NCBI GenBank assembly: GCA_002498605.1
Contig: DAHY01000010.1
Location: 1 to 32,441 of the forward strand
From: Methanomassiliicoccaceae archaeon UBA404
GTDB lineage: Archaea > Thermoplasmatota > Thermoplasmata > Methanomassiliicoccales > Methanomethylophilaceae
Direction of reading: 5' to 3'
Length of the DNA: 32,441 nt
The notes under the pieces are model-generated. The model worked only from the letters and a program-made list of their open reading frames with translations. It ran no database searches and had not been told where the DNA came from. The stretch's first letter is position 1. Every line of letters starts with the position of its first letter. Made by a program: the position numbers and the translations under genes. Positions 1 to 7,875 of this stretch are shown piece after piece.

Positions 1-750
1 GTTCACAACATAGTGATTGTGGAGGACAACGCGTCCGCCAGCCTGATTACGGGATGCGCCACCAGCCCCCATGCCAACAATTCGTTGCATGTGGGAATAA
101 CCGAGATGTTCATCGGAGACAATTCCAATCTTACTTTTTCGATGATTCACAATTGGGGAAAACAGACCGTCGTCAGACCGAGGACAGCAATCAACATCGG
201 AAAGAACTCCAATTTTACCAACAATTACGTAATATTGGAGGATGTGGGAACTCTGCAGACCAATCCTGTTGCCAACCTGAACGGGGAAGGTTCCTCGGCC
301 AGATTCAACTCCATGTGCATCGCACAGGAGGGTTCCGACATAGACAGCGGTTCCATTGTCAATCTGAATGCCAAAAATACGTCTTCCGAAATTATCAGCA
401 GAAGCATAATTACCGGCGGTAAAATGACTGCCAGAGGCCGTTTGGTAGGAAACCATTCCGGCATCAAGGCACACCTTGAATGCAAGAGCATAATACTTTC
501 CGACAAGGGAAGTTCCGTGGCTATTCCCGAATTGGAAGCGAATGTGTCCGATTTGGAAATGACTCACGAGGCCGCAGTGGGAAAAATCGCCCGGGATCAG
601 ATTGAATACCTGATGTCCAGAGGATTGTCCGAAGAAGAAGCCATAAGCATGATTGTCAGCGGATTCCTTTCCGGCGGAATAGAAGGCCTTCCCGAGGAAC
701 TTGAAAAACGTATTGCCGAAGCGGTGGATATAGCGAATTTGGGCGACTGA
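1..750 (+). CDS. SufB/SufD-family Fe-S scaffold protein, 5'-truncated by the window edge
   Basis: The frame is open from base 1, so the N-terminus lies outside the window; about 249 C-terminal residues are visible. Repetitive short beta strands rich in Asn, Ser and Gly, the segment GCATSPHANNSLHVGITEMF and the ending with DQIEYLMSRGLSEEEA match the beta-helix core and C-terminal helical region of SufB/SufD proteins. SufB and SufD form the scaffold that, with the SufC ATPase, assembles [4Fe-4S] clusters in the cytoplasm. From this fragment I cannot tell SufB from SufD; archaea often have a single SufB-like protein next to SufC. The gene ends in TGA and converges on the next gene with a 3 bp gap. 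An Mrp-type Fe-S carrier lies 600 bp downstream, which fits a metallocluster theme. Confidence 0.87.
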   Translation, partial: VHNIVIVEDNASASLITGCATSPHANNSLHVGITEMFIGDNSNLTFSMIHNWGKQTVVRPRTAINIGKNSNFTNNYVILEDVGTLQTNPVANLNGEGSSARFNSMCIAQEGSDIDSGSIVNLNAKNTSSEIISRSIITGGKMTARGRLVGNHSGIKAHLECKSIILSDKGSSVAIPELEANVSDLEMTHEAAVGKIARDQIEYLMSRGLSEEEAISMIVSGFLSGGIEGLPEELEKRIAEAVDIANLGD

Positions 751-753
751 TAA

Positions 754-1155
754 TCAGAACGAATCAATGGCGTACCTGTCCACGGCACGGATTACGTTAC
801 CGTCCCCGTCTCTGAACGAGGTGTAAACACCCACGGGACCCGCTTCGGGATCCACCATAAACACAACGCCCTCGTCGATGAGTCTTCTGTGAAGTGCGTA
901 AGGATCGTCCACTCCGATGTAGAATCCCGTATCTATCCCCACCTTATCGGAAACTTCCATCAGAATGACGGCGTTGCCTCTCCTGAGCACTGCGTAAGAT
1001 TCTTTTTCGGTGACGACGTCCATGCCCAGAAGGTTGATGTAGAATTTCATTCCGGCGGAAAGATTCTTGGTGGGAACCCGTACCGCCGTTATGTTTTCCG
1101 GCAGTCCTTCGTCCGTATATTCAAAGTCTCCGCCTTGCGGATCTCCCAGAGGCAT
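754..1155 (-). CDS. VOC-superfamily (glyoxalase/dioxygenase fold) protein
   Basis: This 133-residue protein shows the VOC pattern: a first strand (ITAVRVPTKNLSAGMKFYINLLGM), a central strand ending NAVILMEVS, and a C-terminal GVYTSFRDGDGNVIRAVDR, where DGNxI is the usual VOC signature. A single such domain normally dimerises to form a metal-binding pocket. The His commonly found at the end of the first strand is Val here, while a Glu is present in LMEVS, so the metal site may be incomplete and I assign no substrate. A strong GGAGG lies 3 nt before the ATG, which decides the start. It is transcribed divergently from the Mrp gene across a 184 bp spacer. Confidence 0.75.
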   Translation of the reverse strand: MPLGDPQGGDFEYTDEGLPENITAVRVPTKNLSAGMKFYINLLGMDVVTEKESYAVLRRGNAVILMEVSDKVGIDTGFYIGVDDPYALHRRLIDEGVVFMVDPEAGPVGVYTSFRDGDGNVIRAVDRYAIDSF

Positions 1156-1232
1156 AACCTCCGATGTATAACTGCGGATATATTCGTTGTGATTGTTTTC
1201 AATCGGCTTGTTTTGAAATCCGTTTATCCTTT

Positions 1233-1248
1233 CAACTTACCTAAGTTG
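1233..1248. promoter_or_regulatory. inverted repeat in the divergent VOC/Mrp intergenic region
   Basis: CAACTTA and TAAGTTG are perfect 7 bp arms separated by CC. The site lies between two divergently transcribed genes (starts at 1155 on minus and 1340 on plus), where an operator rather than a terminator is expected. TATA-like boxes are visible on both sides: GAATATATCC near 1175-1185 for the minus gene and TAAAATTAAT at 1306-1315 for the plus gene. A regulator-binding role is inferred from position and symmetry only. Confidence 0.35.
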
Positions 1249-1339
1249 TTTTTCTGTTGGACAATATTTCTCCTGTACATCCGTAAACGCTTTTGGATTC
1301 GGGTGTAAAATTAATTGATTTCCAAGACAGCGGAAAATT

Positions 1340-2209
1340 TTGACCGATAGAATATTAAGACAACACAGCTCTGACGGAACGATTTGTATGGCTGGAGTAA
1401 TCAGCGCGGATAATATCGAGGAAGATACGAGGCTCAACGAGAGCCTCGGTAAAATAAAACATGTAATTATTGTTCTCAGCGGAAAGGGCGGCGTAGGCAA
1501 GAGTACCGTGTCATCCAATCTGGCGAGCGCATTGTCTTACAAAGGGTACGTCACCGGACTTATGGACATAGACATAACCGGCCCGAGTATACCGAAGATG
1601 TTCGGTATCGAGGATGAAAAGCTTGACGTGCAGGACAAAAAGCTGGTTCCTATTATGGTGCCGCCGTCGCTGAAGGTCATGTCAATGGCATTCCTCCTTC
1701 CGACCAAGGACACTCCGGTGTTGTGGAGAGGCCCCGTAAAAATGACTGCGGTACGGCAGTTCATAGAGGATGTGGAATGGGGCGATTTGGATTATTTGGT
1801 AATAGACATGCCCCCGGGAACCGGCGATGAGGCATTGTCCATCATTCAGCTGATACCCAAACCCGACGGGGCCGTGATTGTCACGACGCCTCAGGACGTG
1901 TCATTGATAGACAGCCGCAAGTCCATCACTTTCGTCAACGAAGTCGGAGTGCCGGTCATAGGCATAGTGGAGAATATGAGCGGATTCGTTTGTCCTCACT
2001 GCAAAGAGGTCACGGATATCTTCAAGAGCGGAGGCGGCGAGGAAGTAGCCAAGGAATTCGGCATACAGTTCCTCGGAAAGGTTCCGATTGAACCCGCCGT
2101 GGTTGTATCCAGCGACAAGGGTCTGCCGATTGTGTTGGACGATCCCGATTCTCTTTCCGCCAAAGCCTTCATGTCCATAATAGACAAGGTCGTTAAAACG
2201 GTGGAGTGA
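1340..2209 (+). CDS. Mrp/NBP35/ApbC-type P-loop ATPase, Fe-S cluster carrier
   Basis: This 289-residue protein has the deviant Walker A motif GKGGVGKST at residues 48-56, the MDIDITGPS and VIDMPPGTGD segments typical of Mrp, and a CPHC pair (Cys218 and Cys221) that in this family holds a bridging [4Fe-4S] cluster between two subunits. It probably carries and delivers Fe-S clusters to apo-proteins. The start is uncertain. TTG at 1340 keeps a 16-residue N-terminal extension and lies about 27 nt after a TATA-like TAAAATTAAT (1306-1315), consistent with a leaderless mRNA. The alternative is ATG at 1388 (MAGVISADN), which also lacks a Shine-Dalgarno site. The NifX-like gene begins 1 nt after the stop, so the two are almost certainly co-transcribed. 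Confidence 0.9.
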   Translation: MTDRILRQHSSDGTICMAGVISADNIEEDTRLNESLGKIKHVIIVLSGKGGVGKSTVSSNLASALSYKGYVTGLMDIDITGPSIPKMFGIEDEKLDVQDKKLVPIMVPPSLKVMSMAFLLPTKDTPVLWRGPVKMTAVRQFIEDVEWGDLDYLVIDMPPGTGDEALSIIQLIPKPDGAVIVTTPQDVSLIDSRKSITFVNEVGVPVIGIVENMSGFVCPHCKEVTDIFKSGGGEEVAKEFGIQFLGKVPIEPAVVVSSDKGLPIVLDDPDSLSAKAFMSIIDKVVKTVE

Positions 2210-2210
2210 T

Positions 2211-2564
2211 ATGAAAATTGGTGTTACCGCCGAAGGAGACACATTGGATTCATATGTGGCCGATGACTTCGGCCACGCCCCTTATTTTCTGATAGTGGAT
2301 ATGGACACCCTCGATTATGTCGTGGTGGAAAACGAGCATAAGGATGCCGTATCCGGCGCAGGAATGCTGGTTGCCAAAGCTATTGCCGACTTGGGAGTGG
2401 ACGCGGTTATCGTCGGTGGTATCGGACCCCACGGTTACGAAATTCTTTCGGACGCGGGAATCACGGTTTCTTCCGACGAAGAGGGAACCGTGGAAGAAAG
2501 CGTCACTAATTTCAAAAGACGCTACGAACGCAAAAAACATTTTGAAGCAATGGGTTCAGACTGA
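2211..2564 (+). CDS. NifX/NifB-C-terminal-like (dinitrogenase FeMo-cofactor biosynthesis fold) protein
   Basis: This 117-residue protein begins MKIGVTAEGDTLDSYVADDFGHAPYF as recognisable family segments and has the conserved GGIGPHGYEIL region of the NifX/NafY/NifB C-terminal fold. Such stand-alone proteins are widespread in archaea without nitrogenase and are thought to bind or store Fe-S or heterometal clusters. It contains no cysteine at all, so any cluster would have to be held by His/Asp or by contacts with its own sulfides. It starts 1 nt after the Mrp stop, and the pairing suggests it works as a partner or storage protein for the Mrp carrier. Its 3' end overlaps the convergent queE gene by 9 bp. 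Confidence 0.85.
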   Translation: MKIGVTAEGDTLDSYVADDFGHAPYFLIVDMDTLDYVVVENEHKDAVSGAGMLVAKAIADLGVDAVIVGGIGPHGYEILSDAGITVSSDEEGTVEESVTNFKRRYERKKHFEAMGSD

Positions 2565-3185
2565 ACGCCGATCTCCCCAGATTATTTTATGAAGCTGAGG
2601 GAGTACCCGGACTTCCAATCCTCTGGATAAAACTTCCTCGGCGAGGGGTTCCAAATCCAGTCCGCCCGAGGGTGAGAATATTACATTGGTGTCCGGGGGA
2701 TACTTCATCAGAATATCTTCGGCAAAATCCAAATCCTCGCCGTTGTCGATAATAAATTTGAGTTGATCTTTCTGCCCAAGGACAAAGATGTTTGAAAACA
2801 GCATCTTATCCGACATTCCCGAGGAAGGACACTTGATGTCCATGCTTATCATCAGATTGTCGTTTTTCGGAAGTCCGCTTATATCCAGGGAACCGTTGGT
2901 TTCCAAAACTATATGTTTTCCCTCTGCCAAAAACAAATCCAAAAGTTCGGGGAGATCCTTCTGCAGCATCGGCTCTCCGCCGGTTATGCAGACGTGAGAA
3001 ACATCGCATTCCGCGACCAGGTCCCTCACATTCCGTTCGGTGCCTTTTCCGAAAGCGTATTTGGTATCGCACCAGCGACAATCCAGATTACAGCCTGCGG
3101 CTCTTATGAAGAAAGTGGGAATGCCCATTTTCAGGCCTTCGCCCTGCAATGACGTGAATGTCTCGATTATTTCCATGATTCTCAC
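2556..3185 (-). CDS. queE: 7-carboxy-7-deazaguanine synthase (radical SAM)
   Basis: This 209-residue protein has the radical SAM cysteine motif CNLDCRWC preceded by LQGEG and IRAAG, and the GGEPMLQ SAM-binding segment, all typical of QueE. The enzyme converts 6-carboxytetrahydropterin to 7-carboxy-7-deazaguanine, the third step to preQ0, which in archaea feeds archaeosine at tRNA position 15. The first possible start is GTG at 3185, overlapping the queC stop as GTGA; ATG at 3176 is an alternative that shortens the protein by three residues. It is the last gene of the queD-queC-queE run and its 3' end overlaps the convergent NifX-like gene by 9 bp. Confidence 0.93.
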   Translation of the reverse strand: MRIMEIIETFTSLQGEGLKMGIPTFFIRAAGCNLDCRWCDTKYAFGKGTERNVRDLVAECDVSHVCITGGEPMLQKDLPELLDLFLAEGKHIVLETNGSLDISGLPKNDNLMISMDIKCPSSGMSDKMLFSNIFVLGQKDQLKFIIDNGEDLDFAEDILMKYPPDTNVIFSPSGGLDLEPLAEEVLSRGLEVRVLPQLHKIIWGDRRSV

Positions 3186-3850
3186 ATATATTCTATCTCG
3201 TCTTCATACCCGGCTTCCCTGAACCCCCGAAGCCTGAGAATACATGAATCGCACTTACCGCAGGCCTTCTCGCCGCCTTCGTAACAGGACCATGTCAGAT
3301 GCAACGGGGCCTTCAGTTTCTTGGCCGTTTTGACTATCTCCGCCTTTGACATATTCAATATCGGAGTTACGATTTTAAGCGGGTTTCCTTCGACGCCGGC
3401 CTTTGTTCCTTTTGCCAACATATTTTCGAAGGATTCAAAAAATTCGGGACGGCAGTCCGGATAACCGGAATAATCTATTACGTTGGCGCCGATGTATATT
3501 CTGTCGGCATCCACCGATTCGCACAATCCTGCGGCAATGCTCAGAAAAACGATATTTCTGGCCGGAACATAAGTAACGGGGATTTCGGCATCGAGCTTAC
3601 CGGCTCTGTCATGCGGCACGTCTATTTCGGAATTTGTCAATGCGGATCTGAATGACGATAAATCAATGTCTATGATTGTATGTTTAACGCCGTAATACTT
3701 GCATACTTCAGCAGCCGAAATCAATTCTTTGTCGTGTCTCTGGCCGTATCTGAAACTTATCGGGAAAACTTCCAATCCGTCATCTATTGCCTGTGCCAGA
3801 GTGGTGGTGGAATCCAATCCCCCCGACAACAGAACAACGGCTTTCGCCAT
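3182..3850 (-). CDS. queC: 7-cyano-7-deazaguanine (preQ0) synthase
   Basis: This 222-residue PP-loop ATPase has SGGLDST at residues 9-15 for ATP binding, the RYGQRHDKE segment, and a C-terminal zinc-binding cluster of cysteines (CYEGGEKACGKCDSC). It converts 7-carboxy-7-deazaguanine to preQ0 with ATP and ammonia. The reading frame extends 7 codons further upstream, but ATG at 3850 is chosen because a GGAGG lies 7 nt before it and because it overlaps the queD stop by one base (TGATG), giving translational coupling. Together with queD upstream and queE downstream it gives all preQ0 steps after the GTP cyclohydrolase step. Confidence 0.94.
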   Translation of the reverse strand: MAKAVVLLSGGLDSTTTLAQAIDDGLEVFPISFRYGQRHDKELISAAEVCKYYGVKHTIIDIDLSSFRSALTNSEIDVPHDRAGKLDAEIPVTYVPARNIVFLSIAAGLCESVDADRIYIGANVIDYSGYPDCRPEFFESFENMLAKGTKAGVEGNPLKIVTPILNMSKAEIVKTAKKLKAPLHLTWSCYEGGEKACGKCDSCILRLRGFREAGYEDEIEYM

Positions 3851-4323
3851 CAGAGTTCCTCCGTGTACCAAGCGGTTTGCCCTCTCTCTTCGTCGAGACC
3901 TATGGAAACGGCTTTTACATTATCGGGAAAATCGACGTTTTCAATCATCTGACCGACCATCATTTTTGCCATCTCCTCTGCGGTTGTATGGGGTATATCC
4001 AACAGAACAACGTCTTCCGACGGGAAGACATAACGTTTTCCGCAGGTGATTACTTCGACGGAACCCTCGGTTTCGATTATTTTTACTTCTTTTGATTTGG
4101 CCGGCAACAATGTTCTGTGGTCCATAGATGACATCATGGATTTCAGTTCTTTTTTCAGCACTACGAAATCCATAAGCATTCCGTTTTCCCCGATCTCTCC
4201 GTCCAATCTCAGTCTTACCACATATGAATGGCCGTGCAGTCTCGAACATTTGTCATGCATGGGAATAAAATGACATGCCGAAAATCTTATTCCCGAATAT
4301 TCTCCGTCTATTTCTAATTGCAT
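3850..4323 (-). CDS. queD: 6-carboxy-5,6,7,8-tetrahydropterin synthase (QueD/PTPS family)
   Basis: This 157-residue protein has the PTPS-fold zinc ligands in FSACHF and HGHSY, and the catalytic Cys in CSRLHGH (C-x3-HGH), which marks QueD rather than the Glu-type PTPS-III used for folate. The C-terminal SIGLDEERGQTAWY region is also typical. It makes 6-carboxytetrahydropterin from dihydroneopterin triphosphate. It is somewhat longer than bacterial QueD (about 120 residues); the extra residues lie around positions 78-98. The start overlaps the mtxX stop by one base (TAATG) and the stop overlaps queC by one base. Confidence 0.92.
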   Translation of the reverse strand: MQLEIDGEYSGIRFSACHFIPMHDKCSRLHGHSYVVRLRLDGEIGENGMLMDFVVLKKELKSMMSSMDHRTLLPAKSKEVKIIETEGSVEVITCGKRYVFPSEDVVLLDIPHTTAEEMAKMMVGQMIENVDFPDNVKAVSIGLDEERGQTAWYTEEL

Positions 4324-5069
4324 TATTTCTTCTCCGCTAATTTAAGTGCCAGCATAATTGAATCACTGTAGTCTACCTTTGCTCTCGATGTGTCCACGAA
4401 CACCTTATCCGAGTTTACGATCGGTGCCCCCAATGCTTTGGCGTTACCTACAAGATGCATCGATCTGAACAAAAGATTGCCTGATATTCCTTCGGGAGCG
4501 ATTACTATATCCGCTTCTTTGACGGCATTCTCTATCAGTATTTGAGAGTGATACGCGTCATAACCTTCGCCGGTTAACATCTTTACCAACTTTAAAGCGT
4601 CATCGATACTGTCGTTGACGGCTTTGCATCTGCCGTAATCTTCGCACCTGCCGCCCGACATCACGGCGATTTTGGAACCCAGTCCGATTTTTTTTGCCAG
4701 ACCCACGGAATTAACGGCGAGAACGAATCTTTGTTGAACCGTCCATCCTTCGTCTATGCCGACCGGCGACAGAAGGAAAAGCTCTCCTCCCACGGGTTCC
4801 ATGAGAACCACTCTTTCCAATGTGTTGAGGCAGAGAGCTTCTTTAATCAAAGGCAACAGAACCGAAGAAGGCATATCCCCCCGAACCGCGGCGTCAATCA
4901 CTCCCGATGCCAAATCTTCAGCAAGTTTTCCGGGATTGTTGTAAATTACAATATCGACGTCCTTGAACGATTCAACGCTTCTCTCGACGTTGCCCGTGTC
5001 AGAACCGCGTCCGATACCGATTCTGGCATCGGAGTGTGAGCCTTTCAAGAACACTTCCGACGTTACCAT
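4323..5069 (-). CDS. mtxX: probable methanogenesis marker protein 4 / MtxX (phosphotransacetylase-like fold)
   Basis: This 248-residue protein has features of the phosphate acetyl/butyryl transferase superfamily: the glycine-rich RIGIGRG near the N-terminus, GVIDAAVRGDMPSS, VMSGGRCEDYGRC, and IVIAPEGISGNLLFRS followed by GAPIV near the C-terminus. This arrangement matches the MtxX family, also called methanogen marker protein 4, named as a methyltransferase subunit but without a firmly established reaction. If the assignment holds it supports a methanogen host. It begins 52 bp after dph2, and TTAAAATAAT around 5086-5096 could give it its own promoter. It overlaps queD by one base (TAATG), so it leads the preQ0 gene set. 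A different phosphotransacetylase-like enzyme is the main alternative. Confidence 0.72.
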   Translation of the reverse strand: MVTSEVFLKGSHSDARIGIGRGSDTGNVERSVESFKDVDIVIYNNPGKLAEDLASGVIDAAVRGDMPSSVLLPLIKEALCLNTLERVVLMEPVGGELFLLSPVGIDEGWTVQQRFVLAVNSVGLAKKIGLGSKIAVMSGGRCEDYGRCKAVNDSIDDALKLVKMLTGEGYDAYHSQILIENAVKEADIVIAPEGISGNLLFRSMHLVGNAKALGAPIVNSDKVFVDTSRAKVDYSDSIMLALKLAEKK

Positions 5070-5121
5070 GGCCGTCCATTACTTACGGATTATTTTAACT
5101 AGTCGGACATCGTCGCCGCGA

Positions 5122-6108
5122 TTATTCGCGAATCGCGTCAAAACGGTAATCGGACCAATCCCTCAGGCCGAAAACTATCTCCGCTTCGGGAATCGTGAGC
5201 ATTGGTTTGTTGAATCTGGCGGATTCGTCCATGGCAATGCGGGGGCAGGCCGTGTTTACAAAAGCATCGACTCTGTAATGAATCAAAGCCTCCGGGGTTA
5301 TTTCGTCCAGAACCAGAATATACGCTTTCTTTCCGGCTGAGCGTATGACGTCCTTTATTCTTTCGGCTTCTGTCATTCTGTTTTGGCCTATTTTGTTAGA
5401 AACGATAATGACAAAATTTTCGGCTTCCGAAGCAACGGTTATTGCGGCGAACCTTTTCCGCAGAATTCTGTCTTTGATTTCGTCGATGTTTCTGGATTCC
5501 CCGGTAACCGGATTGTATACGAATAATTTCTTTTCGGCGCCGAAGGCCGCGGCCAGAGGATGAAAGTTCCCTTCTCCGAGAAACAGAAAGGCCTCAACTG
5601 AATCCGCAACCGCTTCGGCGGTACTGCAATTGCATCCGAGAACCTGTCCGGGGTACATTATTCTTGTATCGCCGGCAGAAACGTGAACTTCCTTTCCGGC
5701 GGCTTCCATCACTCTTACGGCATCCGGAATAAGTCCTATGTATTGTATGGATGCCAGGACACCTACCTTTTCCGGAAGGACATTGACGAAATCGGCAAAG
5801 GATTCCGCCAGAGCCACTTCCGCTCTGGCTTCGACAAACAGTATATCGGGATCTTTTCCCAAAGAAGGCATGGTCGAATGACCGTAATGCACCAGGGCAT
5901 CGGCCACCGACTTGTAATTTTCAAAAAAATCGCATGCGCCGTAACAGGGTCTTCCGAGAATTATTATTTCGGCACCTGTGGATGCGTTCAGGGCGTCGGC
6001 AATTTCCGTCGCCCTGAGTTTCAATCCTTCGGGCAATTGAACGGCAACCTTGGAATAACCGTTGATGGAAATCCAATCGGCGGTCCGTTCAAGCTCCAGG
6101 TCGAACAT
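5122..6108 (-). CDS. dph2: diphthamide biosynthesis protein Dph2 (noncanonical radical SAM)
   Basis: This 328-residue protein has three widely separated cysteine regions, RPCYGACD (about residue 55), LGCNCSTAEA (about 160) and NTACPRIA (about 290), which in archaeal Dph2 together hold the [4Fe-4S] cluster. It cleaves SAM to give a 3-amino-3-carboxypropyl radical that modifies a histidine of elongation factor 2, the first step of diphthamide synthesis. The opening QLPEGLKLRATEIAD is also characteristic. ATG at 6108 overlaps the L10e stop by one base (TGATG); a GTG three bases earlier is possible. Coupling to a ribosomal protein gene fits a translation role. Confidence 0.93.
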   Translation of the reverse strand: MFDLELERTADWISINGYSKVAVQLPEGLKLRATEIADALNASTGAEIIILGRPCYGACDFFENYKSVADALVHYGHSTMPSLGKDPDILFVEARAEVALAESFADFVNVLPEKVGVLASIQYIGLIPDAVRVMEAAGKEVHVSAGDTRIMYPGQVLGCNCSTAEAVADSVEAFLFLGEGNFHPLAAAFGAEKKLFVYNPVTGESRNIDEIKDRILRKRFAAITVASEAENFVIIVSNKIGQNRMTEAERIKDVIRSAGKKAYILVLDEITPEALIHYRVDAFVNTACPRIAMDESARFNKPMLTIPEAEIVFGLRDWSDYRFDAIRE

Positions 6109-6623
6109 CACCTGGCGAATTCCTTGCCTTCTTCCACGTCAACATAGCACGGGGAGGGCAATTTCATGGATGCTCTCCAAAGTGCGTCTTTGGCGGATTT
6201 GAAAGCGGAGGGAGTGCAACGTACGGTGTAAACAGCCTGATCGCTTTCCACCCTTGCGGCGACTCCGACGTTCTTACCGAAGGCATTACGCATTCCGCTG
6301 GAAACACGGTCGGCACCTGCGCCGGTAGCCAACTTGTTTTCCCTGAGAACCATATGGGGGTAAACTCTCACGGTGAAATGATAAGCACCCGATCCCGCCT
6401 TGTTGAGAACTCTGTTGGCGGCGATACGTCCGGCTTCCAAAGCAGTATGTCTGATTTGAACTCTGTTCGTGACTTTGAGCGACAGTTTGATAGGGAAATC
6501 TCCCCTGCGGTCGCCCATTTCGAACTGAACGAGTCTGCTGTTGGGGACTCCCCCGAGATATTCGCGGCGAGTGTTCGCCTGACCTTTGATTTCTCTGTAC
6601 ATCGATGCGGGTTTTCTTGTCAT
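6108..6623 (-). CDS. rpl10e: 50S ribosomal protein L10e (uL16)
   Basis: This 171-residue protein is recognisable from MTRKPASMYREIKGQ, TRREYLGGVPNSR and the VRVYPHMVLRENK segment of archaeal and eukaryotic L10e/uL16. It sits near the peptidyl transferase centre and the factor-binding region of the large subunit. ATG at 6623 is preferred over an in-frame TTG at 6632 because AGGTG lies 6 nt before the ATG and the protein then begins MTRKPA as usual. A TATA-like stretch (TTATATATTA, about 6687-6696) lies upstream on this strand. It is the first gene of the minus-strand run through dph2. Confidence 0.96.
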   Translation of the reverse strand: MTRKPASMYREIKGQANTRREYLGGVPNSRLVQFEMGDRRGDFPIKLSLKVTNRVQIRHTALEAGRIAANRVLNKAGSGAYHFTVRVYPHMVLRENKLATGAGADRVSSGMRNAFGKNVGVAARVESDQAVYTVRCTPSAFKSAKDALWRASMKLPSPCYVDVEEGKEFAR

Positions 6624-6847
6624 CTGCAACACCTAATGGATTGTAACGGGCACACATTCCTGATTCTATATTTAAGGGCTATCTTCTTAATATATAAGGG
6701 AAAATCTCAGAACCGCGTGTCCAATAGTGTCCATGAAGTAAGAGTCCGTTATATAATTTATTACCGAAAATATGCTGTTTTTGATTTTTACCCCCGTTTA
6801 AACAGGAATCATGTTAAAAATATGAAGGTTGATTCGCATCCGTTCCC
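6624..6847. promoter_or_regulatory. AT-rich divergent promoter region
   Basis: This 224 bp spacer separates L10e (minus) from the 326-residue gene (plus). It holds TTATATATTA near 6687-6696 facing L10e, TTATATAAT near 6750 and TTAAAAATAT at 6814-6823 facing the plus gene. The last is about 27 nt before the ATG at 6848, suggesting a leaderless mRNA. I see no tRNA or convincing structured RNA here. Confidence 0.5.
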
Positions 6848-7828
6848 ATGAATACTCTGAGATTCAACATTACCCCCGTCGGCGGGGACGGGCTTTCCGA
6901 AAGTCAAAGTGAAAAAATAATGGAGCACGTGCACAAACTGCTGGAACATATCGGCATGTTTATTGTGACGGCCGAAATGGGTTTTCAGGGCGATTCTCCC
7001 GAATCGTTCAAATCCAAATTCGATTTAAGTTCCGAACCCAAGGACAGAACGGGCGGAGACTCTGTTTTGGAAACCGCTCTCGTTTGGCTTGAAAACACAC
7101 TTGACGTTGCGAATACGGATATAATCGAACGTTGGCTCTCGGGCACATATACGGATCCCCGATACAAAATCGCGATTGCCAAAGAACTTGCGGCGTTATG
7201 CGACGTTCTGGGCGATAACAAACTCAGTTATGGGCGCGGCAAGTCATTGAAAGAGTTCCGAAGTGCCAACATCGAATATTTCAGAAAGGTGTCCGAAACC
7301 GACATGAAAAGTTTCACCAGCACATTGGCGGGAGTCGTCGAACGGTCGACGGATGTCCGCGGACGGAAAGGATATTTCCTTAATACGGGAACCGAGTCGT
7401 ACAAAATCGATTTGTGGAGAGAATTCAACAGAAAGGATGCCGAATACTTCCTTGACAAGGGGCCGTGTTTGATTTCCGGTATGTCCGTACACAACAGCGA
7501 AGGGAAAATTATCGACGTAAGAAACTTTTGCAGTGCCAGCGAATTTCCCGGGATCGAATTCAGCAGAATAATCACACCCGACCGGGATATCATGCTTTTG
7601 AACTCCCTTATGGCCGATATCAAATTCGATAAATCCGCATCCAAGTGGACACTCAGCAACGATATTCTGGGAATGTCTGTTTCGGGAAAGAATTGGAACA
7701 GGGTCGTCGCGGAGTTTCACGATTACTTCATATTTTTATGGGAAACTTACGTCGAAGAAGTAAAAGATAATCTCAGTGAAGAAGAAGTGGAAATACGGGA
7801 ATTTCTTCTGTCAATGGTTCCGTTCTGA
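6848..7828 (+). CDS. hypothetical protein, 326 residues, lineage-restricted
   Basis: I do not recognise a family. The protein is soluble in appearance, with no signal peptide or membrane segment, is acidic at its C-terminus (EEVKDNLSEEEVEIREF) and has only four or so cysteines with no paired metal motif. Length and regular codon use like its neighbours indicate a real gene. ATG at 6848 lies about 27 nt after a TATA-like box. Downstream, rnp4 has its own promoter, so it may be monocistronic. Nothing in the sequence supports a specific reaction. Confidence 0.7.
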   Translation: MNTLRFNITPVGGDGLSESQSEKIMEHVHKLLEHIGMFIVTAEMGFQGDSPESFKSKFDLSSEPKDRTGGDSVLETALVWLENTLDVANTDIIERWLSGTYTDPRYKIAIAKELAALCDVLGDNKLSYGRGKSLKEFRSANIEYFRKVSETDMKSFTSTLAGVVERSTDVRGRKGYFLNTGTESYKIDLWREFNRKDAEYFLDKGPCLISGMSVHNSEGKIIDVRNFCSASEFPGIEFSRIITPDRDIMLLNSLMADIKFDKSASKWTLSNDILGMSVSGKNWNRVVAEFHDYFIFLWETYVEEVKDNLSEEEVEIREFLLSMVPF

Positions 7829-7841
7829 AGTTTCATAACCC

Positions 7842-7853
7842 AATATTTATATC
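7842..7853 (+). promoter_or_regulatory. TATA-like promoter box of rnp4
   Basis: AATATTTATATC lies about 27 nt upstream of the rnp4 ATG at 7876, the distance expected from an archaeal TATA box to the transcription start. This implies a leaderless mRNA for the rnp4-yhbY-serS group. Confidence 0.55.
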
Positions 7854-7875
7854 ATCCTCTCATTGTGATGAATCA

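Noticed and set aside
889..1308. 139-codon open frame on plus over the VOC gene
   Set aside because: It lies antisense to the VOC gene, which has a GGAGG site and a recognisable fold; the antisense translation is Cys/Phe/His-rich with no family features.
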